A DNA stretch of 64,000 bases from VAZQ01 sp963758945 (GTDB lineage Bacteria; Pseudomonadota; Alphaproteobacteria; Rhizobiales; Xanthobacteraceae), in NCBI GenBank assembly GCA_963758945.1, contig CAVWXY010000012.1:124001-188000 (forward strand), in the 5' to 3' direction. Of the stretch, positions 17,932 through 26,163 are shown piece after piece. Under the pieces are notes generated by a model. It made no database searches and was not told the origin of the DNA. It saw only the letters and a list, made by a program, of their open reading frames with translations. The position numbers were made by a program, and so were the translations under genes. Positions within the stretch are counted from its first letter, which is position 1. The number at the start of each line of letters is the position of its first letter.

Positions 17932-19800
17932 TCAACTGGCAATGAGACCGTGGGTTGTCCTCAGCGCCGCCAGCGCATCGCAACCGGCGAAAACGAAGCC
18001 GCAAACGCCGGCCTCTTTGAGGGCGGCTTCGAGCGCGCCCGGCCGGCCGGCAAGCCAGACCGAGGCGCCCACGTCGCGCAACGCACGCGCCGCCGCAACC
18101 GCGTCGCGTGCATAGACCGCATCCGAGGAGCACAGGCATGCGAGCCTGGCGCCGGAAGCGCGGAAGGCCGCCACCAGGCCGTCGTGGCTCGCGAAGCCGT
18201 CATTGGTGATCGCCTCGATGCCGCCGGCCTCGAAGAAATTCTTGGCGAAGGTGGCGCGCGCGGTGAAGTCCGCGGGCGTGCCGAGATTGGCGAGAAAGAT
18301 TTTTGGCCGCGCGCCGCCAAGCGTGGCCATCCGGTCGGAAGCATCGCGCAGCGCTTCGAACGGCTCGGCGAGCCGGATGCGCGGCAGGGGCTCGAACCTC
18401 GGCCCGGCGGCAGAGGGCGCCGGCGCCACCGGCGCTACGTCGAGCACCACCACCGGCGCCTCCGCGAGGTCGGGGAAATCGCTGGTGCCGGTGAGCGCAT
18501 CCTGGCGCCGCGCCACCGCAGCCTGGCGCGCGCCGCGCACGGCCGCGACATTCTTCTGGATCAAGTCCTGTTGCAGCGCGGCCCACGCGCCGCCCGCGGC
18601 TTCGATCTCTTGGAACGCCGTCCAGGCTGCGCCGCAGAGCTGTTCGGTGAGGTCCTCTATCCCGCCCGAGCCCGCCGCCGGGTCCGCGACCTTGGCGAGG
18701 TTGGATTCCTCGATCAGCACCAGCTGCGTGTTGCGCGCAATCCTGCGCGCGAAACGGTCGGGCAGGCCGAGCGCCAGGGTGAACGGCAGCACCGTCACGG
18801 CGTCGGCGCCGCCGAGGCCGGCGCCGACCACGGCGATGGTGGCACGCAACATGTTCACGTAAGGGTCGCGCCTGGTCATCATTCGCCAGGCAGTCTCGGC
18901 GGCGACGAAGGGCGGTGCCGGCGTCAGCCCGCAGGCCCCCTCGACCCGCGCCCACAATTTCCGCAGCGCGCGGAACTTCGCCATGGTCAGGAGCTGATCG
19001 GCATCGGCCGCGAGGCGGAAATAAATCATCGTCCGCGCGGCATCGAGGGCGATCCCGCCTGCTTCGAGCGCGCGCAAATATGCCACCGCCACCGCCAGTG
19101 TGTAGGCCAGCTCCTGCGCCTGCGAACCGCCAGCATTGTGGATCACGCGCCCGTCGGCGCAGGCAAACGGTCCGTGAAAGCCCTGCGCGGCCAAGTCTCG
19201 GATCGCGGCGCTCAAAGCCGGTTGCAGGTCGCTCCAGGGCAGCGCGCTCGCGCCGCTCGCCGCCGCGGCGCCGATGGGATCACAGCCGAAGCGGATGTTG
19301 GTGGCGTCCGCGGCAACGCCGCTGCGGTGCACGCAGGCGGCAAGCAGGCTGCTCGGATGTCGGGGCCACGCGCCGCCATCGAGGTCGAGCGCCACGCCGG
19401 CGTCGAAATGGATGTCGGCGAGCGCGCGCGCGATCGTCTCTGCATCGGCGGCAATGCCGTAGCCGTAGGCTCCCACCCCCTGGGCGAACACCAGGGACAG
19501 GGCGGTCGCGCCGTTCTCGAGATCGTGCAGTGCTTCGGCATTGGCTGCTGCAGGATCGGGATGGTCCACACGCTGGGCGATCGCCCAGGAGGTGCCGGGA
19601 GCGCGCCCGGCAACGGGCCGTGCGTCCGCGCGGCGCCCGTAAAGCGGCTCGATCGCGAGGCCGTCATGGGTCTTGGCGACGAGCTTGGCTTCGAACGAAG
19701 CGCCCTTGAGCACGCCTTCGACCAGCTTGCGCCATTGCTCGCGGGTGGCCGCAGGAAACTCGGCGGCCAGGGCCAGGTCGTCGGCGGGAGCCTCGGTCAT
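17932..19800 (-). CDS. mutA: Methylmalonyl-CoA mutase small (beta) subunit
   Basis: Non-catalytic partner of MutB, 622 residues from the ATG at 19800 (a GTG at 19806 is also in frame). The N-terminal TIM-barrel part shows LAAEFPAATREQWRKLVEGVL, DGLAIEPLYGRRADARPVAGR, FGCDPIGAAAASG and IHNAGGSQAQELAYTLAVA. The C-terminal B12-type domain is degenerate: where the catalytic subunit has DxHxxG, this protein has IFLANLGTPADFTARATFAK, with no axial His, as expected for the small subunit. Downstream on the same strand are the racemase-family and Bug genes, then mutB; heterodimer assembly therefore depends on genes that are not adjacent. Confidence 0.95.
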   Translation of the reverse strand: MTEAPADDLALAAEFPAATREQWRKLVEGVLKGASFEAKLVAKTHDGLAIEPLYGRRADARPVAGRAPGTSWAIAQRVDHPDPAAANAEALHDLENGATALSLVFAQGVGAYGYGIAADAETIARALADIHFDAGVALDLDGGAWPRHPSSLLAACVHRSGVAADATNIRFGCDPIGAAAASGASALPWSDLQPALSAAIRDLAAQGFHGPFACADGRVIHNAGGSQAQELAYTLAVAVAYLRALEAGGIALDAARTMIYFRLAADADQLLTMAKFRALRKLWARVEGACGLTPAPPFVAAETAWRMMTRRDPYVNMLRATIAVVGAGLGGADAVTVLPFTLALGLPDRFARRIARNTQLVLIEESNLAKVADPAAGSGGIEDLTEQLCGAAWTAFQEIEAAGGAWAALQQDLIQKNVAAVRGARQAAVARRQDALTGTSDFPDLAEAPVVVLDVAPVAPAPSAAGPRFEPLPRIRLAEPFEALRDASDRMATLGGARPKIFLANLGTPADFTARATFAKNFFEAGGIEAITNDGFASHDGLVAAFRASGARLACLCSSDAVYARDAVAAARALRDVGASVWLAGRPGALEAALKEAGVCGFVFAGCDALAALRTTHGLIAS

Positions 19801-19931
19801 GCTCACAAAATGCCACGGTGCAAATGGTGGGCCAACTGCGAGTGGCCCGATTCAGAGTTTGCAGGCCCCTCGCGGCAGCCTCTGATGGCGGGGAACTTCA
19901 AATCCGACGCACTGGCGGCCCTCGTCCGATC

Positions 19932-20426
19932 TCAGGGCCCGCGGGGCGGCAGCTTTTCCACGCCCTCGGCGTCCACCCGCGCCAGCGCCTCGCGGACGCG
20001 GATGCCGGCGATCACCTTCTCCGGCGCGATCTCCGCGAGCGGCACCAGAACGAAGGCGCGCTCGAGCAGCCGAGGGTGCGGCAGCTCGAGATCCGGCTCG
20101 TCCAGGACGAGGTCATCGTAGGCGATGAGGTCGATGTCCAGGGGGCGCGGGCCCCAACGCCGCTCCTTGGCGCGCTCGCGCCCGAGCATGCGCTCGATCG
20201 CTTGCGCCCGCGCCAGCAGCGCGCGCGGCGGCAGACCGGTTTCGACCGCAATACAGAGGTTGACGAAGGCGGGCTGGTCCTCGACCCCCCAGGGAGGTGT
20301 GCGGTAGTCCGCGGAGCGGGCCAGAAGGCGCACCGTATCGCCGTCGCACAACATGGCGACCGCGCGGTCGAGCGTAGCGCGCACGTCGCCGACATTGCCG
20401 CCGAGCGCGACCAGCGCTTCAGCCAT
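19932..20426 (-). CDS. folK: 2-amino-4-hydroxy-6-hydroxymethyldihydropteridine pyrophosphokinase (HPPK)
   Basis: Folate-pathway enzyme that transfers pyrophosphate from ATP to 6-hydroxymethyl-7,8-dihydropterin, giving the substrate of FolP. The 164-residue product has the N-terminal ALVALGGNVGD, the SADYRTPPWGVEDQPAFVN segment, and the signature RRWGPRPLDIDLIAYDD with the metal-binding aspartates, then LPHPRLLERAFVLVPLAEIAP. The ATG at 20426 (MAEALVALGGN) is preferred to 20447. It follows folP on the same strand with a 27-base gap; the usual folB gene between them is missing here. Confidence 0.95.
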   Translation of the reverse strand: MAEALVALGGNVGDVRATLDRAVAMLCDGDTVRLLARSADYRTPPWGVEDQPAFVNLCIAVETGLPPRALLARAQAIERMLGRERAKERRWGPRPLDIDLIAYDDLVLDEPDLELPHPRLLERAFVLVPLAEIAPEKVIAGIRVREALARVDAEGVEKLPPRGP

Positions 20427-20453
20427 GGTCGTGCCGCGCGCGCACACCGCCGA

Positions 20454-21308
20454 TCATCCGGCGCCTGCGATGGCCGCCGCCACGCGCAGCGCCTGCACCG
20501 TCTCGGCGACGTCATGGGCGCGGATTATCGCGGCCCCGCCCGCCGCTGCAGCGAGGTGGGCGGCGATCGATCCGCCCAGGCGCTGGTCGGGGGGAGCAGG
20601 CGAAATCCGATCGATGAAGCGCTTGCGCGAGGCCCCGACCAGGAGCGGCAGCCCGAAGGATTTGAGTTCCGCCAGCCGCGCGATGACCGTGATGCTCTGC
20701 TCCGGCGTCTTGCCGAAGCCGATGCCGGGGTCGAGGACGATGCGCTCGCGTGCGATACCGGCGCGCGCGGCGATTTCGAGCGAGCGGAAAAAGAACGCTA
20801 CGATATCGGCCATGATGTCGATCGACGGGTCGGCACTCTCGCGGTTATGCATGATGATCACCGGCACGGCGTATTCCGCGCACACGCGCGCAAGATCGCT
20901 GTCGCGCTGCAGACCCCAGACGTCGTTGACGATGGCGGCGCCGCACGCGATTGCCCAGGCCGCCACTTCCGCCTTCATGGTGTCGATCGAGATCGGAGTG
21001 CCCAACGCCATCGCGGCGGGGAGGACCGGAGCCAGGCGTCGGATTTCCTCCTCGGCCGGCACCGGCACGGCACCGCCGTAGGGGCGGGTCGATTCCGCGC
21101 CGATGTCCAGGATGTCGGCGCCCTCGGCGACCATCCGGCAGGCGCGCTCGACGGCGGGCGAGGGTTCGAGAAAACGGCCGCCGTCCGAAAACGAGTCGGG
21201 CGTGACGTTGAGGACGCCCATCACCGCCGGGCGGCCCATTGCCAACAGCCGCGCGAGCAAGCGCGGATCTGTCTGCCCGCAAGCGGAACTCGGGCGCGCA
21301 AGCCTCAT
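20454..21308 (-). CDS. folP: Dihydropteroate synthase
   Basis: Condenses hydroxymethyl-dihydropterin pyrophosphate with p-aminobenzoate to dihydropteroate; the target of sulfonamides. The 284-residue TIM-barrel protein has the hallmark blocks AVMGVLNVTPDSFSDGGRF, ILDIGAESTRPYGGAVPV, ISIDTMKAEVAAWAI, AIVNDVWGLQRDSDL, IIMHNRES, IVLDPGIGFGKTPEQSI and a C-terminal RVHD-like end, AAIIRAHDVAETVQALRVA. The ATG at 21308 is taken as start; 21332 is also in frame. It is immediately followed by folK. Confidence 0.95.
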   Translation of the reverse strand: MRLARPSSACGQTDPRLLARLLAMGRPAVMGVLNVTPDSFSDGGRFLEPSPAVERACRMVAEGADILDIGAESTRPYGGAVPVPAEEEIRRLAPVLPAAMALGTPISIDTMKAEVAAWAIACGAAIVNDVWGLQRDSDLARVCAEYAVPVIIMHNRESADPSIDIMADIVAFFFRSLEIAARAGIARERIVLDPGIGFGKTPEQSITVIARLAELKSFGLPLLVGASRKRFIDRISPAPPDQRLGGSIAAHLAAAAGGAAIIRAHDVAETVQALRVAAAIAGAG

Positions 21309-21365
21309 GCCCGTCGCTTTGCGCCGCTCCACGCAGCGGTGTCAAGCGCCCGGCGGTGCGGGCGG

Positions 21366-21773
21366 TCAGTAGGTGATCTTCTGTGGAAGCTTCCTGGCGT
21401 GCTCGACCCAGCGCCTGACCAACTTCTCGGACGGAAGAAAGCGAACCAGCTTCCGCCGCTTGTTGGCCTCGGCCATGGATTTCGCGAGCCTCGCCGGATT
21501 GCGATATTGCAACTCCTTCACGGTGACCACGCCGACCTCGAACAACAGGCCGGCATATTCCTTGCCCATGCCTCTGATGCGCAGCTTGTCGGCGATATTG
21601 GCCCAGCGCAGCAACTGCTTCTCGTCCAGTTTGGTCTCGGCGGCGAGCAGCCTGCGTCCCTTCGGGCTTTTCGCCGCCTCGAGCAGCTTCTCCGTCGTTC
21701 TGATGCCCACGGATTTGAGCATCTCAGCTTCGGCCGCACCGATATCTTCGATAACGGTGATCGGGTAGGACAT
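21366..21773 (-). CDS. DUF4332 domain-containing protein
   Basis: A 135-residue cytoplasmic protein with repeated helix-hairpin-helix-like segments: VIEDIGAAEAEMLKSVGIRT, LLEAAKSPKGRRLLAAETKL, LLRWANIADKLRIRGMGKEYAGLL, VGVVTVKELQYRNPARLAKSM. This is the DUF4332 pattern, a small family related to DNA-binding helix-hairpin-helix modules; function unknown. The C-terminus is strongly basic (KRRKLVRFLPSEKLVRRW). It is probably a single gene, ending 57 bases before folP. A decayed small gene lies just upstream on the same strand. Confidence 0.9.
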   Translation of the reverse strand: MSYPITVIEDIGAAEAEMLKSVGIRTTEKLLEAAKSPKGRRLLAAETKLDEKQLLRWANIADKLRIRGMGKEYAGLLFEVGVVTVKELQYRNPARLAKSMAEANKRRKLVRFLPSEKLVRRWVEHARKLPQKITY

Positions 21774-21784
21774 TGGATTCTCCT

Positions 21785-22120
21785 CGCTCCTGGCCAGCCG
21801 TCGTCGGCATCAAACGCCAGACGAACTGGCCGAGCTTTGGGACGGCGCCAACGATCCCGCCGACCGCATCTTTTCTTGCATCCCGCGCGCGAGCCTCGTG
21901 GCATGAGGTCCGCCGCTCGAGTGAGTGTCGACGCGATCGACGATGCCAGGCGAACTCCAATTCGGGTGCGATGCCGGCAGCAATGCCATGTCGCCCGTCA
22001 CGATGAGCGGCCGCATCGGCCGGCGCCGCGAGAAGAATTGCGAAATGGAAGCGACGGCCTGGTCCGCGGCCGTGCGGTCGACGCCCATGCGGGCGCCGAG
22101 ACGTCCGATGCGATAGTCCA
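21785..22120 (-). pseudogene. Decayed small gene, resembles DUF2267/DUF2780-type proteins
   Basis: Reverse-strand reading from an ATG at 22120 gives MDYRIGRLGARMGVDRTAAD followed by QAVASISQFF, which resembles the start of small four-helix proteins of the DUF2267/DUF2780 kind. The matching C-terminal signature DAVGGIVGAVPKLGQFV occurs only in another reading frame (near 21815-21865). The two halves are about the right distance apart for a protein of about 110 residues, so at least one frameshift, and probably more changes, has broken the gene. The family match is from memory of the pattern, so the assignment is tentative. Confidence 0.4.
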
Positions 22121-22430
22121 TTTGCCCCTCAGCCCCGCATTCTCGGCAGGTTAAGGCACATATTGAACGGCCGACGTCGAGAACACAAGCGCCGACGACA
22201 AAAGTGGAGGCGCGTTGTTGCATTCGTGCATCAGCGCTCTCGCGCGCATATCGTTGGTTCGAGCGACGCGCATGGGCATGCATGCCGATGAGTGATCGGC
22301 GATATATTGTGACAAGCCCTGTGGTCGGCTACGACCGGTGTCGCGACGCGCGACTTCCTGGCGAGACTGCGGTTGACGGCGCACGCCGGCGAGAGACAAT
22401 AGCGAAAAGTTATCGGCAGGGAATTGTGCT
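22121..22430. other. Intergenic region upstream of the HerA-like gene
   Basis: About 310 bases between the decayed minus-strand gene and the plus-strand HerA-like gene. No family-like open frame was found. It should hold the promoter of the HerA-like gene; GCGAAAAGTTATCGGCAGGG lies just ahead of the ATG at 22431 and includes a weak ribosome-binding site. Confidence 0.35.
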
Positions 22431-24013
22431 ATGGCGGACCTGGATCAGGACGGCACGATTTTCATCGGCAGGAGTTCCAAACCCGAAGTTCTGACGCTTG
22501 CGCTTGCCAACCGCCACGGTCTCGTGGCGGGAGCGACCGGCACCGGCAAGACGGTGACCCTGCAGGTTCTGGCGGAAGGACTGTCGCGCGCGGGGGTTTC
22601 GGTGTTCGCGGCCGACGTCAAGGGCGATCTCTCCGGTGTTTCCGAGCCGGGCGAAGGCAAGGAGGCGTTCGTTGCGCGCGCCAAGAGCCTGGGCTTCGAC
22701 TATGAGCCCGACCGGTTCCCGGTCGTGTTCTGGGATCTGTTCGGTGAGCAAGGGCATCCCATCCGAGCCACGATCTCGGAGATGGGGCCGCTGCTGCTTT
22801 CCCGGCTCATGGATCTCAACGACGTCCAGGAGGGCGTGCTCAACATCTGTTTCCGCGTTGCCGACGAGCAGGGCCTGCTGATCCTCGACCTCAAGGATCT
22901 GCGCGCCATGCTCGCCTACATCTCGGATCATGCCGGCGAGCTGACCGCCCAATACGGCAACGTATCGAAGCAGACCATCGGCACCATACAGCGCCAGCTC
23001 CTGGTGCTGGAAAACCAGGGCGGCGACAAATTCTTCGGCGAGCCCGCGCTGGCGCTCAAGGACTTCATCCGCACCGACCGCGACGGGCGAGGGTTCATCA
23101 ATATCCTGGCGGCCGACAAGCTGATGGAGAGCCCGCGCCTCTACGCCACCTTTCTGTTGTGGCTGCTGTCCGAGCTGTTCGAGGAGTTGCCCGAGGTCGG
23201 GGACCAGCCAAAGCCCAAGCTTTGCTTCTTCTTCGACGAGGCGCATCTTCTGTTCACCGATGCGCCGAAGGCGCTGCTCGACAAGATCGAGCAGGTGGTG
23301 CGGCTGATCCGCTCGAAGGGGGTCGGGGTCTATTTCGTCACGCAAAATCCGCTCGACGTGCCGGACAAGGTGCTGGCACAGCTCGGCAACCGGGTGCAGC
23401 ACGCGCTGCGCGCGTTCACCCCGCGCGACCAGAAGGCGGTGAAGGCGGCGGCGGAGACATTCCGCCCCAACCCCAAGCTCGACACCGCGAAGGTGATCAT
23501 GGAGCTCGGCAAGGGCGAGGCGCTGGTCTCCTTCCTCGAAGGAAACGGCACGCCGTCGATGGTGGAGCGCTGCATGATCCGTCCGCCCTCGGGCGGGTCG
23601 GCCCGATCACGCCGGCGGAGCGCAAGGCGCTGATGGCGACGAGCCCGTTGAAGGGAAAGTACGACCAGGCGATCGACACCGAATCGGCCTACGAGCAGCT
23701 GCAAAAGCGCGTGCAGGCGGGCGCCCATGGCGGGCCGGCGGGGACGCCCGGCGAAGCTACGCCCTCCGGCGGCTTGGGCGCGGTGCTGAGCGGCATCGGC
23801 GCCGTGCTCGCGAGCATCTTCGGCACCAGCCGCCCGCGCGGAAGCCGGCTGTCCACCGGCCAGGTGATCGCGCGCGAGGTGACACGCTCGGTCACCAATC
23901 GCGTGGCCGGCCAGATCGCGGCCGACATCGGCAAATCGATCGGCGGCAAGGCGGGCAGCTCGGTCGGCCGCGCCATCGTGCGCGGCACCATGGGAGGCAT
24001 TCTCAGGCGTTAG
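22431..24013 (+). pseudogene. HerA-like helicase/ATPase (DUF853 family), frameshifted
   Basis: Large ATPase of the HerA/FtsK superfamily (DUF853 type), role in DNA processing or unknown. The first frame (22431-23633) contains LVAGATGTGKTVTLQVLAEG with Walker A Lys40, FAADVKGDLSG, FWDLFGEQGHPIR, KLCFFFDEAHLLF (Walker B) and YFVTQNPLDVPDKVLAQLGNR. At about 23594 the expected text after MIRPPSG continues only in the -1 frame as RVGPITPAERKALMATSPL and runs to 24013. One missing base, CC read as C in TCGGGCGGGTC, explains this. Without the break the product would be about 527 residues, normal for the family. Either the gene is truncated by a real mutation, losing its last quarter, or this is a sequencing error. 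Confidence 0.88.
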
Positions 24014-24190
24014 CCTTGCGCGGTGCGCGACGTCGCCTGGTTGCCGGGCTTGTCCGCGGCATCCAGGTCTTTACAGTCGCCGCAGACGAAGAGCCGCAAT
24101 AGAAGATTTGGCCTCCGGCATCGCGGACGGGTTCTCGCAGTCCGCGCCAAAGACTGCATGCCGGGCGTGCCGCATGATAAGGGTTAGCCA

Positions 24191-25588
24191 ATGGCATCCG
24201 ACGCTTTGCCCGCCGTGCTCCGGAAAATCGACGCCGATCTCGAGCAAAGCCTCGAGCGGCTGTTCGAGTTCCTGCGCATCCAGTCGATCTCGACCGACCC
24301 GGCCTACAAGGCCCAATGTCGGGCCGCGGCCGAATACGTGGCCAAGGACCTCTCCGGCATCGGCTTCCAGACCAGCGTGCGCGCGACCGAAGGTCATCCG
24401 ATCGTGGTGGGAAAGGGCCACGGCAAGACCAACGGCAAAGCCCCGCGTGTCCTGTTCTACGGCCACTACGACGTGCAGCCGGTCGATCCCCTTGATCTGT
24501 GGGAGGCGCCGCCGTTTGCGCCACGCATCGCGACGCTCGCCGACGGCCGCAAAGCGATCGTGGCGCGCGGCGCCTGCGACGACAAGGGCCAGGTAATGAC
24601 CTTCGTCGAGGCGTGTCGGGCATTCGTGGCGGTGACCGGCCAATTGCCGCTCCCGATCACCATAATGATCGAGGGCGAGGAGGAGTGCGGCTCCAACCAC
24701 TTGTTCGGCTTCGTCAAGGACAATGCCGACGAGTTCAAGCTCGACCTCGCTTTGGTCTGCGACACCAGCATGTGGGATCCGACCACGCCGATGGTGACGA
24801 CATCGCTGCGCGGTCTCGTCTACGAGGAGGTCAAGCTCACCTGCGCCGACCGCGACCTGCATTCCGGCCTTTTCGGCGGTGCGGCACAGAACCCGCTGCG
24901 TGTGCTCGCGCGCATTCTCGCCGCCATGCACGACGACAATGGCCGCGTCACCATCCCGGCCTTCTACGACGGGGTCCACGAATTGCCTTCCGACATCAAG
25001 GCTGATCTCGCGGGCCTCGACCTCACGCCCGAGAACTTCCTCGCCGAGGTCGGCCTCAAGGTGCCGGCGGGCGAGAGAGATCGCATGCTGATCGAGCAGA
25101 TCGCCACGCGTCCCACCGCCGAGATCAACGGCATGATCGGCGGTTATACCGGGGAGGGCGCGAAGACCGTCATTCCGGGACAGGCGACGGCGAAGGTCTC
25201 GTTTCGCCTCGTAGGCGCGCAGGACCCGCAAAGAATCCGCGACGCCTTCCGCGCCTTCGTGCGCGCGCGCCTCCCCGCCGACGCCAAGGTCGAGTTCAAG
25301 AGCTTTGCCGGCGCGCCGGCGACCGAGCTTCCGTTCGACAACCCGGCGCTGGCCAAAACGCGCGCCGCGCTCGCCGCGGAATGGGGCAAGAAGGCGTTCA
25401 CGATCGGCGAGGGTGGCTCGATCCCGATCGTCGGCGACTTCAAGCGCGTGCTGGGTATGGACACCATCATGGTCGGCTTCGCGCTCGACGACGACCGCGT
25501 GCATTCGCCGAACGAGAAATACGACCTCACGTCTTTCCACAAGGGAACGCGCAGCTGGGCCCGCATCTTGGCGGCGCTGGCGGAGTGA
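24191..25588 (+). CDS. M20-family metallopeptidase (dipeptidase type)
   Basis: Zinc-dependent M20/M25/M40 peptidase, 465 residues, cytoplasmic, cleaving dipeptides or deacylating small amides. The metal-site blocks are clear: VLFYGHYDVQPVDP (His92, Asp94), ARGACDDKGQVMT (bridging Asp near 130), IEGEEECGSNH (Glu163-165), CDTSMW and, near the C-terminus, GGSIPIVGDFKR and DDRVHSPNEKYDL (distal His). The dimerisation domain follows residue 190 (TTSLRGLVYEEVKLTC, DLHSGLFGGAAQNPLR). It stands alone, with a likely terminator at 25705-25725 downstream. Confidence 0.94.
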   Translation: MASDALPAVLRKIDADLEQSLERLFEFLRIQSISTDPAYKAQCRAAAEYVAKDLSGIGFQTSVRATEGHPIVVGKGHGKTNGKAPRVLFYGHYDVQPVDPLDLWEAPPFAPRIATLADGRKAIVARGACDDKGQVMTFVEACRAFVAVTGQLPLPITIMIEGEEECGSNHLFGFVKDNADEFKLDLALVCDTSMWDPTTPMVTTSLRGLVYEEVKLTCADRDLHSGLFGGAAQNPLRVLARILAAMHDDNGRVTIPAFYDGVHELPSDIKADLAGLDLTPENFLAEVGLKVPAGERDRMLIEQIATRPTAEINGMIGGYTGEGAKTVIPGQATAKVSFRLVGAQDPQRIRDAFRAFVRARLPADAKVEFKSFAGAPATELPFDNPALAKTRAALAAEWGKKAFTIGEGGSIPIVGDFKRVLGMDTIMVGFALDDDRVHSPNEKYDLTSFHKGTRSWARILAALAE

Positions 25589-25704
25589 CGAACCGCGCTA
25601 TTGCCGGATGAAGCAGACCCGTCGGTGATCGCTGCGGACGACCAAGCGGATCCCGCGATACTTGCATTTGCAAACGGCTCTTGACCGCCGGACGGCCGGA
25701 ACAA

Positions 25705-25725
25705 CCCGCCCGCGGCGGGCGTTTT
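25705..25725 (+). terminator. Probable intrinsic terminator after the M20 peptidase gene
   Basis: CCCGCC (25705-25710) pairs with GGCGGG (25714-25719) around a 3-base loop and is followed by CG and four T residues. The stem is short but all G-C. It lies between the peptidase stop and the DUF2171 start. Confidence 0.5.
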
Positions 25726-25750
25726 CGTCCAGAGCAATGGAGGAGCACAT

Positions 25751-25984
25751 ATGGTCGCACCGACGATGATCAAGGAACACATGGAAGTCCTCGGCTCCGA
25801 CGGCGTGCACGTCGGCACCGTGGACCATCTGGAGGGGCGGGACCAGGTGAAGCTGACCAAGGACGATCCAGACGCGGGCGGCGAGCATCATTTCATTCCG
25901 CTCGCGTGGGTCGATCGTGTGGACGAGTGCATCCACCTCAAGCAGTCCGGCGCCGAGGCGAAGGCGCGGTGGAAGACCCATTGA
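25751..25984 (+). CDS. DUF2171 domain-containing small protein
   Basis: A 77-residue soluble protein: MIKEHMEVLGSDGVHVGTVD, QVKLTKDDPDAGGEHHFIPL, AWVDRVDECIHLKQS. It matches DUF2171, a small beta-barrel (PRC-barrel-like) family of unknown function common in Alphaproteobacteria. The ATG at 25751 has GGAGGAG (25739-25745) at good spacing, a strong ribosome-binding site. It is flanked by two hairpins, so it is probably a monocistronic gene. Confidence 0.92.
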   Translation: MVAPTMIKEHMEVLGSDGVHVGTVDHLEGRDQVKLTKDDPDAGGEHHFIPLAWVDRVDECIHLKQSGAEAKARWKTH

Positions 25985-26008
25985 CGCCGATCGGGCGCCG
26001 TTCGTCTC

Positions 26009-26040
26009 GACCCCCGCGGCGATTCCCGCTCGCGGGGGTC
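26009..26040 (+). terminator. Hairpin terminator after the DUF2171 gene
   Basis: A perfect 10-base stem, GACCCCCGCG (26009-26018) against CGCGGGGGTC (26031-26040), with a 12-base loop and a weak T-containing tail (GCTTCCT). It lies 25 bases after the DUF2171 stop. Confidence 0.55.
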
Positions 26041-26090
26041 GCTTCCTGCGTGGCGATGGCTCCGCCGTGACGACCGCCGAATTCGACCTA

Positions 26091-26116
26091 GTCGCCCGCT
26101 TCAACCAATTTGAAAG
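26091..26116. repeat. Left terminal inverted repeat of the IS630 element
   Basis: Begins GTCGCCCGCTTCAACC directly after the TA target dinucleotide at 26089-26090 and is the imperfect inverse of the right end. Confidence 0.8.
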
Positions 26117-26163
26117 GATTTAGTGATTCGCTTTCGTCGCCAACGACTGGCGAGGAGGCAATC

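Noticed and set aside
17896..22154. Two long overlapping plus-strand frames (741 and 778 codons)
   Set aside because: Antisense of mutA, folK, folP and the DUF4332 gene; no homologous features.
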